Below, piece after piece: positions 18,855 to 31,863 of a stretch of 64,000 nucleotides of DNA. Every line of letters begins with the position of its first letter. Positions within the stretch are counted from its first letter, which is position 1. Position numbers and translations under genes: made by a program. Origin of the DNA: Actinokineospora auranticolor (GTDB lineage: Bacteria; Actinomycetota; Actinomycetes; Mycobacteriales; Pseudonocardiaceae). The stretch lies in contig NZ_PTIX01000013.1 in the NCBI RefSeq assembly GCF_002934265.1, positions 140,967 to 204,966 on the forward strand. Reading direction: 5' to 3'. The notes beneath the pieces were generated by a model. It worked only from the letters and a program-made list of their open reading frames with translations, searched no databases and had not been told where the DNA came from.

Positions 18855-19925
18855 ATGACCGTCCACCCCAGACTCCGACCGGTCGTGGAGTCGATGCCGA
18901 CCTACCGACCCGGCCCCAAGGTCGCCGCGCCGTCCGGCGAGATGTTCCTCCTGGGCGCCAACGAGTCGCCGGATGGGCCGCTGCCCCCGGTCGCCGCGGC
19001 CATCGCCGCCGCGGCGGCCGGGGCGAACCGCTACCCCGACTACGCCTCGACCGAACTGGTCAACACCCTGGCGGACACGCTCGGCGTGCCCGCCGCGCAG
19101 GTGGCCGTCGGCTGCGGTTCCGTCGGTGTGGTGGGCAACCTGCTCTCCGCAGCGGCCGAGCCGGGCGGGCAGGTGGTGTACGCGTGGCGGTCGTTCGAGG
19201 CGTACCCGACGCTGACGCGGCTCGCGGGCATGTCCCCGGTTCCCGTGCCGCTGCGGGACGACCGGCACGACCTCACCGCGATGGCCGCCGCCGTGACCGA
19301 CCAGACCCGCGCGGTGCTGGTGTGCAACCCCAACAACCCCACGGGCACCGTGGTCCACCGGCGCGAGTTGGAGTCCTTCCTGGACGACCTGCCGCCGGAG
19401 GTGCTGGTGCTGCTCGACGAGGCGTATGTCGAGTACGTGCGCGACCGCGAGTCCCCCGACGGGCTCGACCTGCTGGCCGGGCGCCCGTCGCTGGCCGTGG
19501 TGCGCACCTTCTCCAAGGCGTACGGCCTGGCCGGGTTGCGGGTGGGCTACGCGGTGGCGGACGAGCGGGTGGCGCGCGCCGCCCGCACCACCGGGCTCTC
19601 CTTCGCGGTCAACCGGATCGCGCAGGCCGCCGCCGTGGCGTCCCTGCGCGCGGGCGACGAGCTCACCGCGCGGGTGGAGACCACCGTCAAGGAGGTGGGC
19701 CGGGTCCGGTCCGCCCTGCTGGACCTCGGCCTGCCGGTCCCGGCCTCCGAGGGCAACTTCGTCTGGCTCGGGCTGGGCGCGGACACCGCCGCGTTCACCT
19801 CGGCCTGCGCGGCGGCCGGTGTGGCCGTGCGCGCGTTCCCCGGCGAGGGTGTCCGGGTGTCCATAGGGGACACCCGGGCCAACAACGCCTTCCTGGCCGC
19901 GGCGTGGGAGTACACGCACAGCTGA
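18855..19925 (+). CDS. Aromatic / histidinol-phosphate-type aminotransferase
   Basis: 356 residues, class I/II PLP fold of the HisC/Pat group. LLGANESPDGPLP near residue 35, CNPNNPTGTVV near 158, LLDEAYVEYV near 192 and the PLP lysine in RTFSKAYGLAGLRVGYA near 225 are all present. HisC-like enzymes of this size often transaminate phenylpyruvate-like acids in actinomycetes. With PapA/B/C-like genes downstream, conversion of 4-aminophenylpyruvate to 4-aminophenylalanine is the most economical role (inference). Starts 15 bases after the MFS stop with AAGGGA upstream. Confidence 0.85.
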   Translation: MTVHPRLRPVVESMPTYRPGPKVAAPSGEMFLLGANESPDGPLPPVAAAIAAAAAGANRYPDYASTELVNTLADTLGVPAAQVAVGCGSVGVVGNLLSAAAEPGGQVVYAWRSFEAYPTLTRLAGMSPVPVPLRDDRHDLTAMAAAVTDQTRAVLVCNPNNPTGTVVHRRELESFLDDLPPEVLVLLDEAYVEYVRDRESPDGLDLLAGRPSLAVVRTFSKAYGLAGLRVGYAVADERVARAARTTGLSFAVNRIAQAAAVASLRAGDELTARVETTVKEVGRVRSALLDLGLPVPASEGNFVWLGLGADTAAFTSACAAAGVAVRAFPGEGVRVSIGDTRANNAFLAAAWEYTHS

Positions 19926-19943
19926 TAAACCAAGGAGAACCCC

Positions 19944-21185
19944 ATGGCCCCCACGGACCAACCCGCGTTAGACCCCCGGTTCGCGCGCCGCAGCGCGGGC
20001 CTGCTGGCCTCGGAGATCCGCGCGCTGTTCGCGGTCGCGTCGCGCCCGGGGGTGGTGTCGCTCGCCGGTGGCATGCCCGCCGCGGACGCGCTGCCCACCC
20101 AGGTGCTCGCCCGGATCCTGGGCGAGGTGGCGACCGACCCCACCGCCCTGCAGTACGCCTCCGGGCAGGGCGATCCCGCGCTGCGCGAACAGATCTGCGC
20201 GGTGATGGCCGCCGAGGACGTGCGCGCCGACCCGCGCGACGTCGTGGTGACCACCGGCGCGCAGCAGGCGCTGGACCTGGTGACCGGGGTGCTCGCCGAC
20301 CCCGGTGACGTGGTGCTGGTGGAGTCACCGGCCTACGTCGGCGCGCTGGCGACCTTCGCCGCGCACGGGGTTCGCGTGCGGCACGTGCCCGACGACGGCG
20401 CGGGGCTCTCGGGCCCGGCCGTCGCCGAGGCGGCGGAGCGGGCGCGGCGGGCGGGGCACCGGGTGGCTTTCCTCTACACCGTGCCCAACTTCGCCAACCC
20501 GTCCGGCGTCACGCTGAGCGCGGACCGCCGCGCGCAGGTGCTGACGGCGAGCGCGCGGGCCGGGGTCCAGGTGGTGGAGGACAACCCGTACGGGTTGCTG
20601 CGCCTGGAAGGCGAGCCGTTGCGCGCGCTCCGGGCGATGGCGCCGGACGTGGTGTACCTGGGGTCGTTCTCGAAGATCCTGGCGCCGGGGCTGCGCGTCG
20701 GCTGGGCGCTGGCCCCGGCCGCGGTGACGGCGAAGCTGGTGCTGGCGGCCGAGGCGGCCGTGCTGTGCCACTCCAGCCTCGCCCAGGCGGCCGTGGCCAG
20801 GTACCTGTCCACCGAGCCCTGGGGCGACCACGTCAAGGGCCTGCGGGAGCTGTACTGGGAGCGGCGGGCCGCCATGCTGTCCGCGCTGACCGCGCACATG
20901 CCGCCCGGGACCCGTTGGCGGGTACCGGAAGGCGGGTTCTTCCTGTGGCTGGGGCTGCCCGCGGGGGTGCGGGCCAAAGCGTTGCTGCCGCGCGCCGTCG
21001 AGGCAGGCGTGGCGTACGTGCCGGGTACCGGTTTCTTCGCCGACGGCAGTGGCGACGACCACCTCCGCGTGTCCTATTCCTTTCCCGAGCCCGCGGTGAT
21101 AGAAATCGGGGTCCGCCGGTTGGCCGAAGTCGTGAAGTCGGCCGCCGACGAATACGAAACCGGATTTGACGGCAGTAGGGGTTGA
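19944..21185 (+). CDS. PLP aminotransferase of the 2-aminoadipate/aromatic (LysN/MocR-like) type
   Basis: 413 residues. Fold type I motifs: VVSLAGGMPAADALP near residue 36, LQYASGQGDPALREQI near 72, TVPNFANPSGVTLS near 180, VVEDNPYGLLRLEG near 212 and PLP lysine GSFSKILAPGLRVGWAL near 240. There is no DNA-binding N-terminus, so it is an enzyme rather than a MocR regulator. Related enzymes accept 2-oxoadipate, aromatic or branched oxo acids, so it may share the 4-aminophenylpyruvate step or supply a different amine. Codon 9 is TTA (19968-19970). Last gene of the 14998 operon; the next promoter begins within its stop region. Confidence 0.83.
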   Translation: MAPTDQPALDPRFARRSAGLLASEIRALFAVASRPGVVSLAGGMPAADALPTQVLARILGEVATDPTALQYASGQGDPALREQICAVMAAEDVRADPRDVVVTTGAQQALDLVTGVLADPGDVVLVESPAYVGALATFAAHGVRVRHVPDDGAGLSGPAVAEAAERARRAGHRVAFLYTVPNFANPSGVTLSADRRAQVLTASARAGVQVVEDNPYGLLRLEGEPLRALRAMAPDVVYLGSFSKILAPGLRVGWALAPAAVTAKLVLAAEAAVLCHSSLAQAAVARYLSTEPWGDHVKGLRELYWERRAAMLSALTAHMPPGTRWRVPEGGFFLWLGLPAGVRAKALLPRAVEAGVAYVPGTGFFADGSGDDHLRVSYSFPEPAVIEIGVRRLAEVVKSAADEYETGFDGSRG

Positions 21186-21216
21186 CGGCCCACCTCCGGG
21201 CGTGTCACGCTTTTCC
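21182..21216 (+). promoter_or_regulatory. Shared cluster promoter element, copy 2
   Basis: TTGAC at 21182 and TGTCACGCTTTTC at 21203-21215 repeat the element at 14822 with one extra spacer base. It overlaps the stop of the upstream aminotransferase gene and lies 148 bases before ATG 21351. The CC-rich, CCGGG-containing spacer is also similar between the two copies. Confidence 0.6.
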
Positions 21217-21350
21217 CGAGCCACTTCCGTGTGCCCGGACGCCGATCAGGCGAACTTCCGCGGGACACACGGCCATCACGGCGCGAATCCTTTCCGCAAA
21301 GCACTATGGTCAGCCGCACACCGAACGGCTGCGACCAAGGAGACCTCCCC

Positions 21351-25460
<4,110 letters not shown>

Positions 25461-25515
25461 GCCATTCCCCTGCCGACCGCAGGGTCTCCCCCATCCCCAA
25501 CGGAAAGGACACCCC

Positions 25516-27192
25516 ATGACCACTTTCGCCCCGACCGTTCTCACCGCCGAGCAGCGCGCCGCCGTGGCCGCCGACGCCACCATCGGTGGCGGCAACCTGC
25601 TCCCCTCCGCCATCGCCGCGAGCCCGGCCCCGGACCAGCCGTTCCTGCGAACACTCCGGCCGGTCATCAACACCGCGGGCGAGCCCCAGGAGGAGTTCAG
25701 CCTGCTGGAGCTCGACGAGCTCGTGCAGAGCTGGTCGGTGTGGTACCTCGGGCAGGGCGTCGGCCCGCGCGACCGGGTCGCGATCTGGATCGAGGACTCC
25801 TTCGCCTACTCGGTGCACCTGTACGCCCTCGCGCAGATCGGCGCCATCGCGGTGCTGATCAACACGAAGGCGTCGCGGGAGATCGCCGAGTCGCTGATCA
25901 AGCAGACCACCCCGATGGGCATCTACGCGAACCGGCCCAGGATGGACGTCCTGGCCGACCTCACCGCGAACCTGCCCGGTCTGGCGTGGACGGTGCTCGT
26001 CGAGGACGTGCCCGCGCCGCCGAAGGCGGAACTGCCCGCCGACCAGCGGTTCCGGCACAACGACGAGGACCCGATCACGATCCTGCACTCCTCGGGCACC
26101 ACCGGGCTGCCGAAGCCGACCATCCACACCCACGGCTCGCTCGTGGCGGGGCCGAAGTTCCGGCTGGTCGACCACAAGGAACTGCCCGGCGCGATGACCA
26201 TGACCAGCCTCCCGCAGTCGCACCTGGGCTGCATCGCCTACTCCGTGTACGCGGTGCTGGCGGGGGCGCGCACCACGGCCGGGTTCGACCGGCCCGGTGC
26301 GGAACTGGTCGAGGCGGTGGCCACCCACAAGCCGACCGCGGTCATGTCCTTCGCGCACGCGTACTCCGAGATCCCGTCGCTCGACATGGAGCCGGGCGCG
26401 ATCGACTCGGTGAACGTGTGGGTGTCCATCGGGGACGCCGTGCACGAGGCGCACATCAAGGACATCCTGCGCAAGCGCGGCGCGGACAAGCCGCAGGCGG
26501 CGTTCTTCGACCGCCTCGGCACGACCGAGCTGGGCTGGGGTGTGCTGCTCAAGATCCGCACGGTGGACACCGAGCGCAACGACCGCTGCGCGGGCAAGCC
26601 GGTCGGTGTCGCCGAGGTGACGATCCTGCGCGCGGACGGCACCTACGCCGACGACAACGAGGTCGGCCTGCTGGCCGCCCGGGGCCCGGCGATCACCCCC
26701 GGGTACTGGGACAACCACGACCTCAACTACCGCAGCCGCCTGTCGGGCTACTGGCTGACCGGCGACAACGGCTACCGCGACGGCAACGGCGACCACTTCC
26801 TGGTCGACCGCACGGTGGACGCGCTGGTCACCCCCGAGCGCACCGGCTACTCGGTGTTCATGGAGGAGGTCCTGCTCGCCGACGTGCCCGACGTGGTCGA
26901 CACCGCGGTGGTGGCGGGCAGGCGCGACGGCGTGGTCGTGCCGGTGGCCGTGGTGGTGCCCGCGCCGGGCACCGACCCCGACCCGGTGAAGCTGCTGACG
27001 CTGGCCAACGAGGAACTGGCCCGCGCCGGTCACCTCACGCTGGGCGCGCTGGACCTGGCCCGCACCGACGAGGACTTCCCCGTCGGCGTCACCGGCAAGG
27101 TCCTCAAGCGCAACCTGCGGGACAAGTACGCCGACCTGGCCGCCTACGGTGCGACCGCCGACCCGAAGTCCTTCGCCGCGCTCGAATCCTGA
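25516..27192 (+). CDS. AMP-forming acyl/aryl ligase (ANL superfamily)
   Basis: 558 residues. P-loop ILHSSGTTGLPKPTIH near residue 193, DRLGTTELGWG near 335, YWLTGDNGYRDGNG near 415 and C-terminal catalytic lysine in GVTGKVLKRNLRDKYA near 520-535. Size and motifs fit a stand-alone acyl-CoA synthetase-like enzyme; no carrier domain is attached. No carrier protein gene is nearby, so it may release an acyl-AMP to an amine (as DdaG does) or, like CreM, act in an ATP-dependent diazotisation of an aryl amine. Both are inference. Follows papC by 55 bases with GGAAAGGA at the start. Confidence 0.85.
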   Translation: MTTFAPTVLTAEQRAAVAADATIGGGNLLPSAIAASPAPDQPFLRTLRPVINTAGEPQEEFSLLELDELVQSWSVWYLGQGVGPRDRVAIWIEDSFAYSVHLYALAQIGAIAVLINTKASREIAESLIKQTTPMGIYANRPRMDVLADLTANLPGLAWTVLVEDVPAPPKAELPADQRFRHNDEDPITILHSSGTTGLPKPTIHTHGSLVAGPKFRLVDHKELPGAMTMTSLPQSHLGCIAYSVYAVLAGARTTAGFDRPGAELVEAVATHKPTAVMSFAHAYSEIPSLDMEPGAIDSVNVWVSIGDAVHEAHIKDILRKRGADKPQAAFFDRLGTTELGWGVLLKIRTVDTERNDRCAGKPVGVAEVTILRADGTYADDNEVGLLAARGPAITPGYWDNHDLNYRSRLSGYWLTGDNGYRDGNGDHFLVDRTVDALVTPERTGYSVFMEEVLLADVPDVVDTAVVAGRRDGVVVPVAVVVPAPGTDPDPVKLLTLANEELARAGHLTLGALDLARTDEDFPVGVTGKVLKRNLRDKYADLAAYGATADPKSFAALES

Positions 27193-27380
27193 GCACGGCA
27201 CGACCACAACCGAAAACACACAACAGAACCCCACAAGAGAACCACCACAACCGAATCCCGACAACAGAATCAGGCCAGGTGAACCCGACAACCGAACAAC
27301 GCACCCCGCGACGCGGACGCGCCGCGGGATCGCACGACCCCTGACCGCGCGAGGCTCCCGGCCGCGCGCGGAGGTCCACA
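27193..27380 (+). other. A/C-rich untranslated stretch
   Basis: From 27200 to 27300 the coding strand is almost free of T and G, with repeated CACAACCGAA, ACAACAGAA and CCGACAACAGAA. It would give an unstructured RNA of the type bound by Rho. It resembles the shorter stretch at 22018-22040. No gene recognised here. Confidence 0.5.
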
Positions 27381-27419
27381 CCGGACGGTGGCCCGCCTGA
27401 CGCGCGGGCCACCGTCCGG
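27381..27419 (+). promoter_or_regulatory. 16-bp hairpin before the DAHP synthase gene (terminator or attenuator)
   Basis: CCGGACGGTGGCCCGC (27381-27396) pairs perfectly with 27404-27419; loop of seven bases. The next start codon is 45 bases downstream, so the hairpin is likely within the leader of that gene or ends the AMP-ligase transcript. No U-tract. Confidence 0.55.
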
Positions 27420-27463
27420 ACCCACACCCGCGCCGCCGCGCGCACTCCCACGGAGGTCCCGTC

Positions 27464-28522
27464 ATGTCCGGTCTGTCCCTGTACAGCTTCGCCGTCGACA
27501 CCCCCGCCACCGCCACCCAGCAGTGGTTGGACCACTTCGACACCACCGGCACCACCGCCACGCTCCAGCACCTCGGTTCGACGCCCGTGATCGTCGCCCA
27601 CGGTCCCGGCACGGAGACACCGGCCCCCGACAACCTCGTCGCGCCCGTCGCCGTCGTCGCCGCGGGCGGGGACTTCCGGCTCGGCAGGCGCGAGCTGCGC
27701 CCCGAGGGCACCGTGGTGCGCGTCGGCGGCGCGACCGTCGGCGACGGCTCGCTCAACGTGTTCGCCGGTCCGTGCGCGGTGGAGAACCGCCAGCAGCTGC
27801 TGGACTGCGCCGACGTCGCCGAGCACTACGGCGCGGTCGGCCTGCGCGGCGGCGCCTTCAAGCCGCGCACCTCGCCGTACTCCTTCCAGGGCCTCAAGTG
27901 GGCCGGACTGGAGCTGCTGGCCGAGGCGCGCGCGCACACCGGCCTGCCGATCCTCACCGAGGTGCTCGACCCCCGGCACGTGGAGCGGGTCGCGGCCACC
28001 GCCGACGGGCTGCAGATCGGCGCCCGGAACATGCAGAACTTCGAGCTGCTCAGCGAGGCGGGCAAGTCCGGTCGCCCGGTCGTGCTCAAGCGCGGCTTCG
28101 GCTGCACCGTCGACGAGACCTTGGCCGCCGCCGAGTACATCCTGGCGCAGGGCAACGACCAGGTCATCCTGTGCGAGCGCGGCATCCGCACCTTCGAGCA
28201 CGCCACCCGCTTCACCCTCGACATCTCCGCGGTCGCGCTGATGAAGCAGCGCTCGCACCTGCCGGTGATGGTCGACCCCAGCCACTCCGTCGGCATCCCC
28301 GCCCTGGTCGAGCCGGTCTCCCTGGCCGCGGCGGCGGCGGGCGCGGACGCGTTGCTCATCGACGTGCACGTGGCGCCCGAGCAGGCGCTGTGCGACGGCA
28401 AGCAGGCGCTGCTGCCCGACGACTTCGGCGTGCTGATGGGCAAGCTGGAGCTGCTGTCGATGGGCCTGAGCCGCAAGCTGGCCGGTGTCGTCGGCGCCCA
28501 CGCCGTCCTCGCCGAGCGCTGA
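27464..28522 (+). CDS. aroF: 3-deoxy-7-phosphoheptulonate (DAHP) synthase, type I-beta
   Basis: 352 residues: a ferredoxin-like N-terminal regulatory region of about 100 residues followed by the TIM barrel. Family motifs: FAGPCAVENRQQLL near 102, GLRGGAFKPRTSPYSFQGL near 127-145, QIGARNMQNFELL near 185, VLKRGFGCTVDETL near 205, VMVDPSHSVG near 270 and LLIDVHVAPEQALCDGKQAL near 300. Condenses PEP and erythrose-4-phosphate, the entry to chorismate. A pathway-specific extra copy is common where PAPA is made. Start has CGGAGGTC upstream. Confidence 0.9.
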   Translation: MSGLSLYSFAVDTPATATQQWLDHFDTTGTTATLQHLGSTPVIVAHGPGTETPAPDNLVAPVAVVAAGGDFRLGRRELRPEGTVVRVGGATVGDGSLNVFAGPCAVENRQQLLDCADVAEHYGAVGLRGGAFKPRTSPYSFQGLKWAGLELLAEARAHTGLPILTEVLDPRHVERVAATADGLQIGARNMQNFELLSEAGKSGRPVVLKRGFGCTVDETLAAAEYILAQGNDQVILCERGIRTFEHATRFTLDISAVALMKQRSHLPVMVDPSHSVGIPALVEPVSLAAAAAGADALLIDVHVAPEQALCDGKQALLPDDFGVLMGKLELLSMGLSRKLAGVVGAHAVLAER

Positions 28523-28596
28523 CCACCCCCGCCAACCCGCCGTCGCCCCGCACCCCGCGCGCCCGGGGTAGGCGGGCGCACCACCTGGAGGACACC

Positions 28597-30561
28597 GTGA
28601 CCCACATCTGCATCATCGGCGCGGGACCGCGCGGGCTGTCGGTGCTGGAACGACTGCACGCGAGCGCGGCGGGCCAGTCGCGCGAGATCACCGTCCACGT
28701 CGTGGACCCCAACCTGCACAACGGGAGCGCGGTGTGGCGCACCGACCAGTCCCGCGAGCTGCTGATGAACACCGTCGCCGCGCAGATCACCATGTTCGCC
28801 GACGAGACCGTCAGCTGCGCGGGCCCGATCGTGCCCGGCCCCAGCCTGCACGAGTGGGCCCGCTTCGTCGAGCACCTCGGCCCGGAGGACCGGCTGCCCG
28901 ACTGGGCCCGCGCGGAGTGCCGCGAGCTGGGCCCCGACTCGTACCCCACCCGCGCGCTCTACGGCCACTACCTGCGCTGGGTTTTACGGCACCTGCTGCG
29001 CACCACCCCGGACAACCTGACGATCGCGTTGCACGCCAACACCGCCACCAGCCTCGTCGACGCCGACGACGGCAGCCAGGTGGTGGAGCTGGACGACGGC
29101 ACCGTGCTCGACGGGCTGGACTCGGTCGTGCTCACCCAGGGGCACGTGCCCAGCATGCTGTCGGAGGCGGAGACCGCGCTGGCCGAGTACGCGGCCCGGC
29201 ACCACCTGGCGTACGTGCCGCCGGGCAACCCCGCGGGCGTCGACCTGTCGTTCCTCAAGCCCGGGCAGGAGGTGGCGCTGCGCGGGATGGGCCTGAACTT
29301 CTTCGACTACATGGCCCTGCTCACCACCGGCCGCGGCGGCCGCTTCTCCCGCGGCGACACGGGATCGCTGACCTACCACCCCTCCGGCGCGGAGCCGGTG
29401 CTGATCGCGGGCTCCCGCCGCGGCGTCCCCTACACCGCCCGCGGCGAGAACCAGAAGGGCGCCTTCGGCAGGCACGAGCCGCTCTTCCTGACCCCGTGGG
29501 TGATCCGCACCCTGCGCAGGCGCGCGGAACGCGGCCGCCCGGCCGACTTCCGCACCGAGGTCTGGCCGCTGATCGACCGCGAGGTCCGGTCGGTGTACTA
29601 CACCGCGCTGGTCACCGAACGGTCCTGCGTCTGCGAGGCCGAGGTCTTCTCCCGCCGCTACCGGGCGGTCTGCGAGGAGGAGTTCGCCGCCACCCCGGTC
29701 GGCGAGCCCTTCGACCAGCCCCGCTCGGAAGCCGAGTCGGTCCTCCTGGACCGCTTCGGCATCGCCGAGGCCGACCGCTGGGACTGGAACGCGATCGCCA
29801 AGCCGTACGGCGACCGCGAGTTCGCCGACGCGGACGACTACCGCAAGTGGCTCACCGGCTACCTCCGCGAGGACATCCGGGAGGCGTTGCGCGGCAACGT
29901 CCGCAGCCCCCTCAAGTCCGCCCTCGACGCCATGCGGGACCTCCGCAACGAAATCCGCCTGGTGGTGGACCACGGCGGCCTCAGCGGCGATTCCTACCGA
30001 GACGACCTCCAACGCTGGTACACCCCCTTCAACGCGTTCGTCTCGATCGGCCCGCCGGTCAGCCGCATCGAGGAGATGACCGCCCTGATCGAGGCAGGCG
30101 TCCTGCGCGTGGTCGGCCCCGGCATGGTCGTCGAACCGGCGGAGGACGACTCGGAGTTCCTGGTCTCCTCGACGAAGGTCCCGGGCCCCCCGGTCCGCGT
30201 GACGGCGCTGATCGAGGCCAGGCTCCCCGAGCCCGACATCCGCACCACCACCGACCCGCTGCTGGGAGGCCTGCTGGCACGAGGTGAATGCGTCCTCCAC
30301 CAGATCCCCATCGCGGGCGGCGGCCACTACGAAACCGGCGGCCTGGCCGTATCCCCCCGCCCCTACAACGTCCTGGGCAAGGGCAGAGTCCCCCACCCCC
30401 GCCGCTTCGCCTACGGCGTACCGACGGAAACCGTCCACTGGGTCACCGCGGCGGGCATCCGCCCGGGCGTGAACTCCGTGATCCTCGCCGACGCCGACGC
30501 GGTCGCCCAGGCGACCCTGGCCATCTCGGTCCCCCGCACGGAACTCATCGCGGGCTTCTAG
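28597..30561 (+). CDS. Large FAD/NAD(P)-binding oxidoreductase
   Basis: 654 residues from GTG 28597 with CTGGAGG upstream. N-terminal dinucleotide fold ICIIGAGPRGLSVLERLH at residues 4-21, then ELLMNTVAAQITMF near 55 and PTRALYGHYLRWVLRHLL near 118. A second pyridine-nucleotide region is likely around VALRGMGLNFFDYMALLT near 228. The family (FAD-NAD(P)-binding, YdhS-like) contains few characterised members; from memory, N-oxygenases such as CreE are related, which should be checked. A role in oxidising the aryl amine or another nitrogen is inference. Codon 130 is TTA (28984-28986). Last recognisable gene of the cluster. Confidence 0.75.
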   Translation: MTHICIIGAGPRGLSVLERLHASAAGQSREITVHVVDPNLHNGSAVWRTDQSRELLMNTVAAQITMFADETVSCAGPIVPGPSLHEWARFVEHLGPEDRLPDWARAECRELGPDSYPTRALYGHYLRWVLRHLLRTTPDNLTIALHANTATSLVDADDGSQVVELDDGTVLDGLDSVVLTQGHVPSMLSEAETALAEYAARHHLAYVPPGNPAGVDLSFLKPGQEVALRGMGLNFFDYMALLTTGRGGRFSRGDTGSLTYHPSGAEPVLIAGSRRGVPYTARGENQKGAFGRHEPLFLTPWVIRTLRRRAERGRPADFRTEVWPLIDREVRSVYYTALVTERSCVCEAEVFSRRYRAVCEEEFAATPVGEPFDQPRSEAESVLLDRFGIAEADRWDWNAIAKPYGDREFADADDYRKWLTGYLREDIREALRGNVRSPLKSALDAMRDLRNEIRLVVDHGGLSGDSYRDDLQRWYTPFNAFVSIGPPVSRIEEMTALIEAGVLRVVGPGMVVEPAEDDSEFLVSSTKVPGPPVRVTALIEARLPEPDIRTTTDPLLGGLLARGECVLHQIPIAGGGHYETGGLAVSPRPYNVLGKGRVPHPRRFAYGVPTETVHWVTAAGIRPGVNSVILADADAVAQATLAISVPRTELIAGF

Positions 30562-30599
30562 TCCCCACGGGGCGGCGGCCGTATCCCCCGGCGGCCGCC

Positions 30600-31398
30600 G
30601 CCCCAACCCTCCCCATTTCCCTTCCATACCTCACTCACCCCAACACCTTCCCCGCCCATCCTCGCCATACCCCATCCACCCCAGCACATTCCCCCATCAC
30701 CAGTTTTCCCTCCCTCCCTCTCACCTCACTTCCCCACTTCTCTCCTCACCTCGCACTCCCTGCCATTTCGCCTCGCTCTGCTTCCTCACCTCACCCTCCC
30801 ACTTCACCTGGCCCTCCCTGCCTCGCCCCTCGCGCCTTCCCCTTCTCCGCAACACACCCAGACTCACCTCCCCCAACGCACCCCGCTCTACCCTGCCTCC
30901 CCGCTCTCCCTCCTCACTTCGCCTCTCCCCCAAGCACTTCCCTCCCTGCCCCGCCACTCCCACCCCACCTCTCCACCGCTTCGCGGCGCCCCCGCTCCGC
31001 CTTCCCGACATCGCCGCCATGGCCCACCCGCTTTGCTCCCCCAGAACACACCTGCTCCGCCTCGTCCCTGGCAGCCCTCCGACACTCGCCCTCCTCTCCT
31101 GGCCGCCTCCCAACACTCCCCTTCCCTTCCGCTTCCCAGCGCACGCCCCCTCCGCCTTTGGCACCTCGCTCCCCCCGAATACTTCCTCCCCCCAGCGCAC
31201 CCCACTCTGTCCACTTAGTCCAACCGGCCTACCCGTCTCCCAACACAATCACCAAGATCTGCCACACGCCGTCGACATCCCCTCCCGCGAATGCCTCCTC
31301 CTGGCCACCCCGCTGCCGCCCGCCCCACTCATCCCCCTGCCTGCTCCACCACCGTCCTCCGCACCGCGCTTCCTCCGCCCACCTCGTCCGGTCCCCCA
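30600..31398 (+). other. G-poor pyrimidine tract, no gene
   Basis: About 800 bases in which the plus strand is mostly C and T with roughly 5-10 percent G (for example three G in 30661-30720). Codon use is meaningless in all frames: the long minus-strand frames give only Gly/Arg/Glu-rich strings. The strand is C-rich and unstructured, and it follows the last cluster gene and ends in the terminator at 31399. Confidence 0.7.
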
Positions 31399-31440
31399 AG
31401 CGGGGCGCCACCTGTCTCCAGCAGGTGGCGCCCCGCTTTT
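31399..31440 (+). terminator. Intrinsic terminator with U-tract
   Basis: AAGCGGGGCGCCACCTG (31399-31415) pairs perfectly with 31422-31438 and is followed by TTTT on the plus strand. It would end any plus-strand transcript through the pyrimidine tract. This is one of few textbook U-tract terminators in the window. Confidence 0.85.
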
Positions 31441-31863
31441 CGTCGTTCACACGCCTTGCCCCGGACAGCGACCGACCTGCCATCTCCCCGTCAAGTCCGT
31501 GGGTGTGTGTCGCACACCCACCCGCACAGGCACACACCCCAACATCCGACGAAAGCCGACAAATCGTCCACCGATCGAGCCGCTCGACCCCGGCTCCAGA
31601 CGACTTCCCCCGTTTCGCCTATTCACTATTCGACACCCCGAGCACCAAATACAAACTTGGCGGATCCCTTTTCGCGACAGAGAACGCAAATTCCTCCCGC
31701 TACCCGATTGGCGGAGTCCAGCCCTCCGGGGCACCACTAGGCTTCTGCGAAGTAGGAGAAAAACCTACAGGACCGGAGAGCGGCGACCTTTCCATTCAGC
31801 CACAGGCAGGCGTCGCCGTATTCGCATCGATAACTGGGGAAAGAAACACGAAGATTTCAGCGA
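31441..31863. other. Non-coding leader region before the amidase gene
   Basis: 423 bases of lower GC than the surroundings, with short hairpins such as GTAGG-AGAAAAA-CCTAC near 31752. Looked for a cyclic-di-AMP riboswitch because such elements precede wall-hydrolase genes, but could not recognise its conserved core. No gene seen. Confidence 0.4.

Noticed and set aside
30721..31248. Gly/Arg/Glu-rich minus-strand frames in the pyrimidine tract
   Set aside because: Low-complexity translations of purine-rich DNA with no start signal or family similarity.
31441..31863. Cyclic-di-AMP riboswitch before the amidase gene
   Set aside because: The conserved core of that element was not recognisable; only short hairpins are present.
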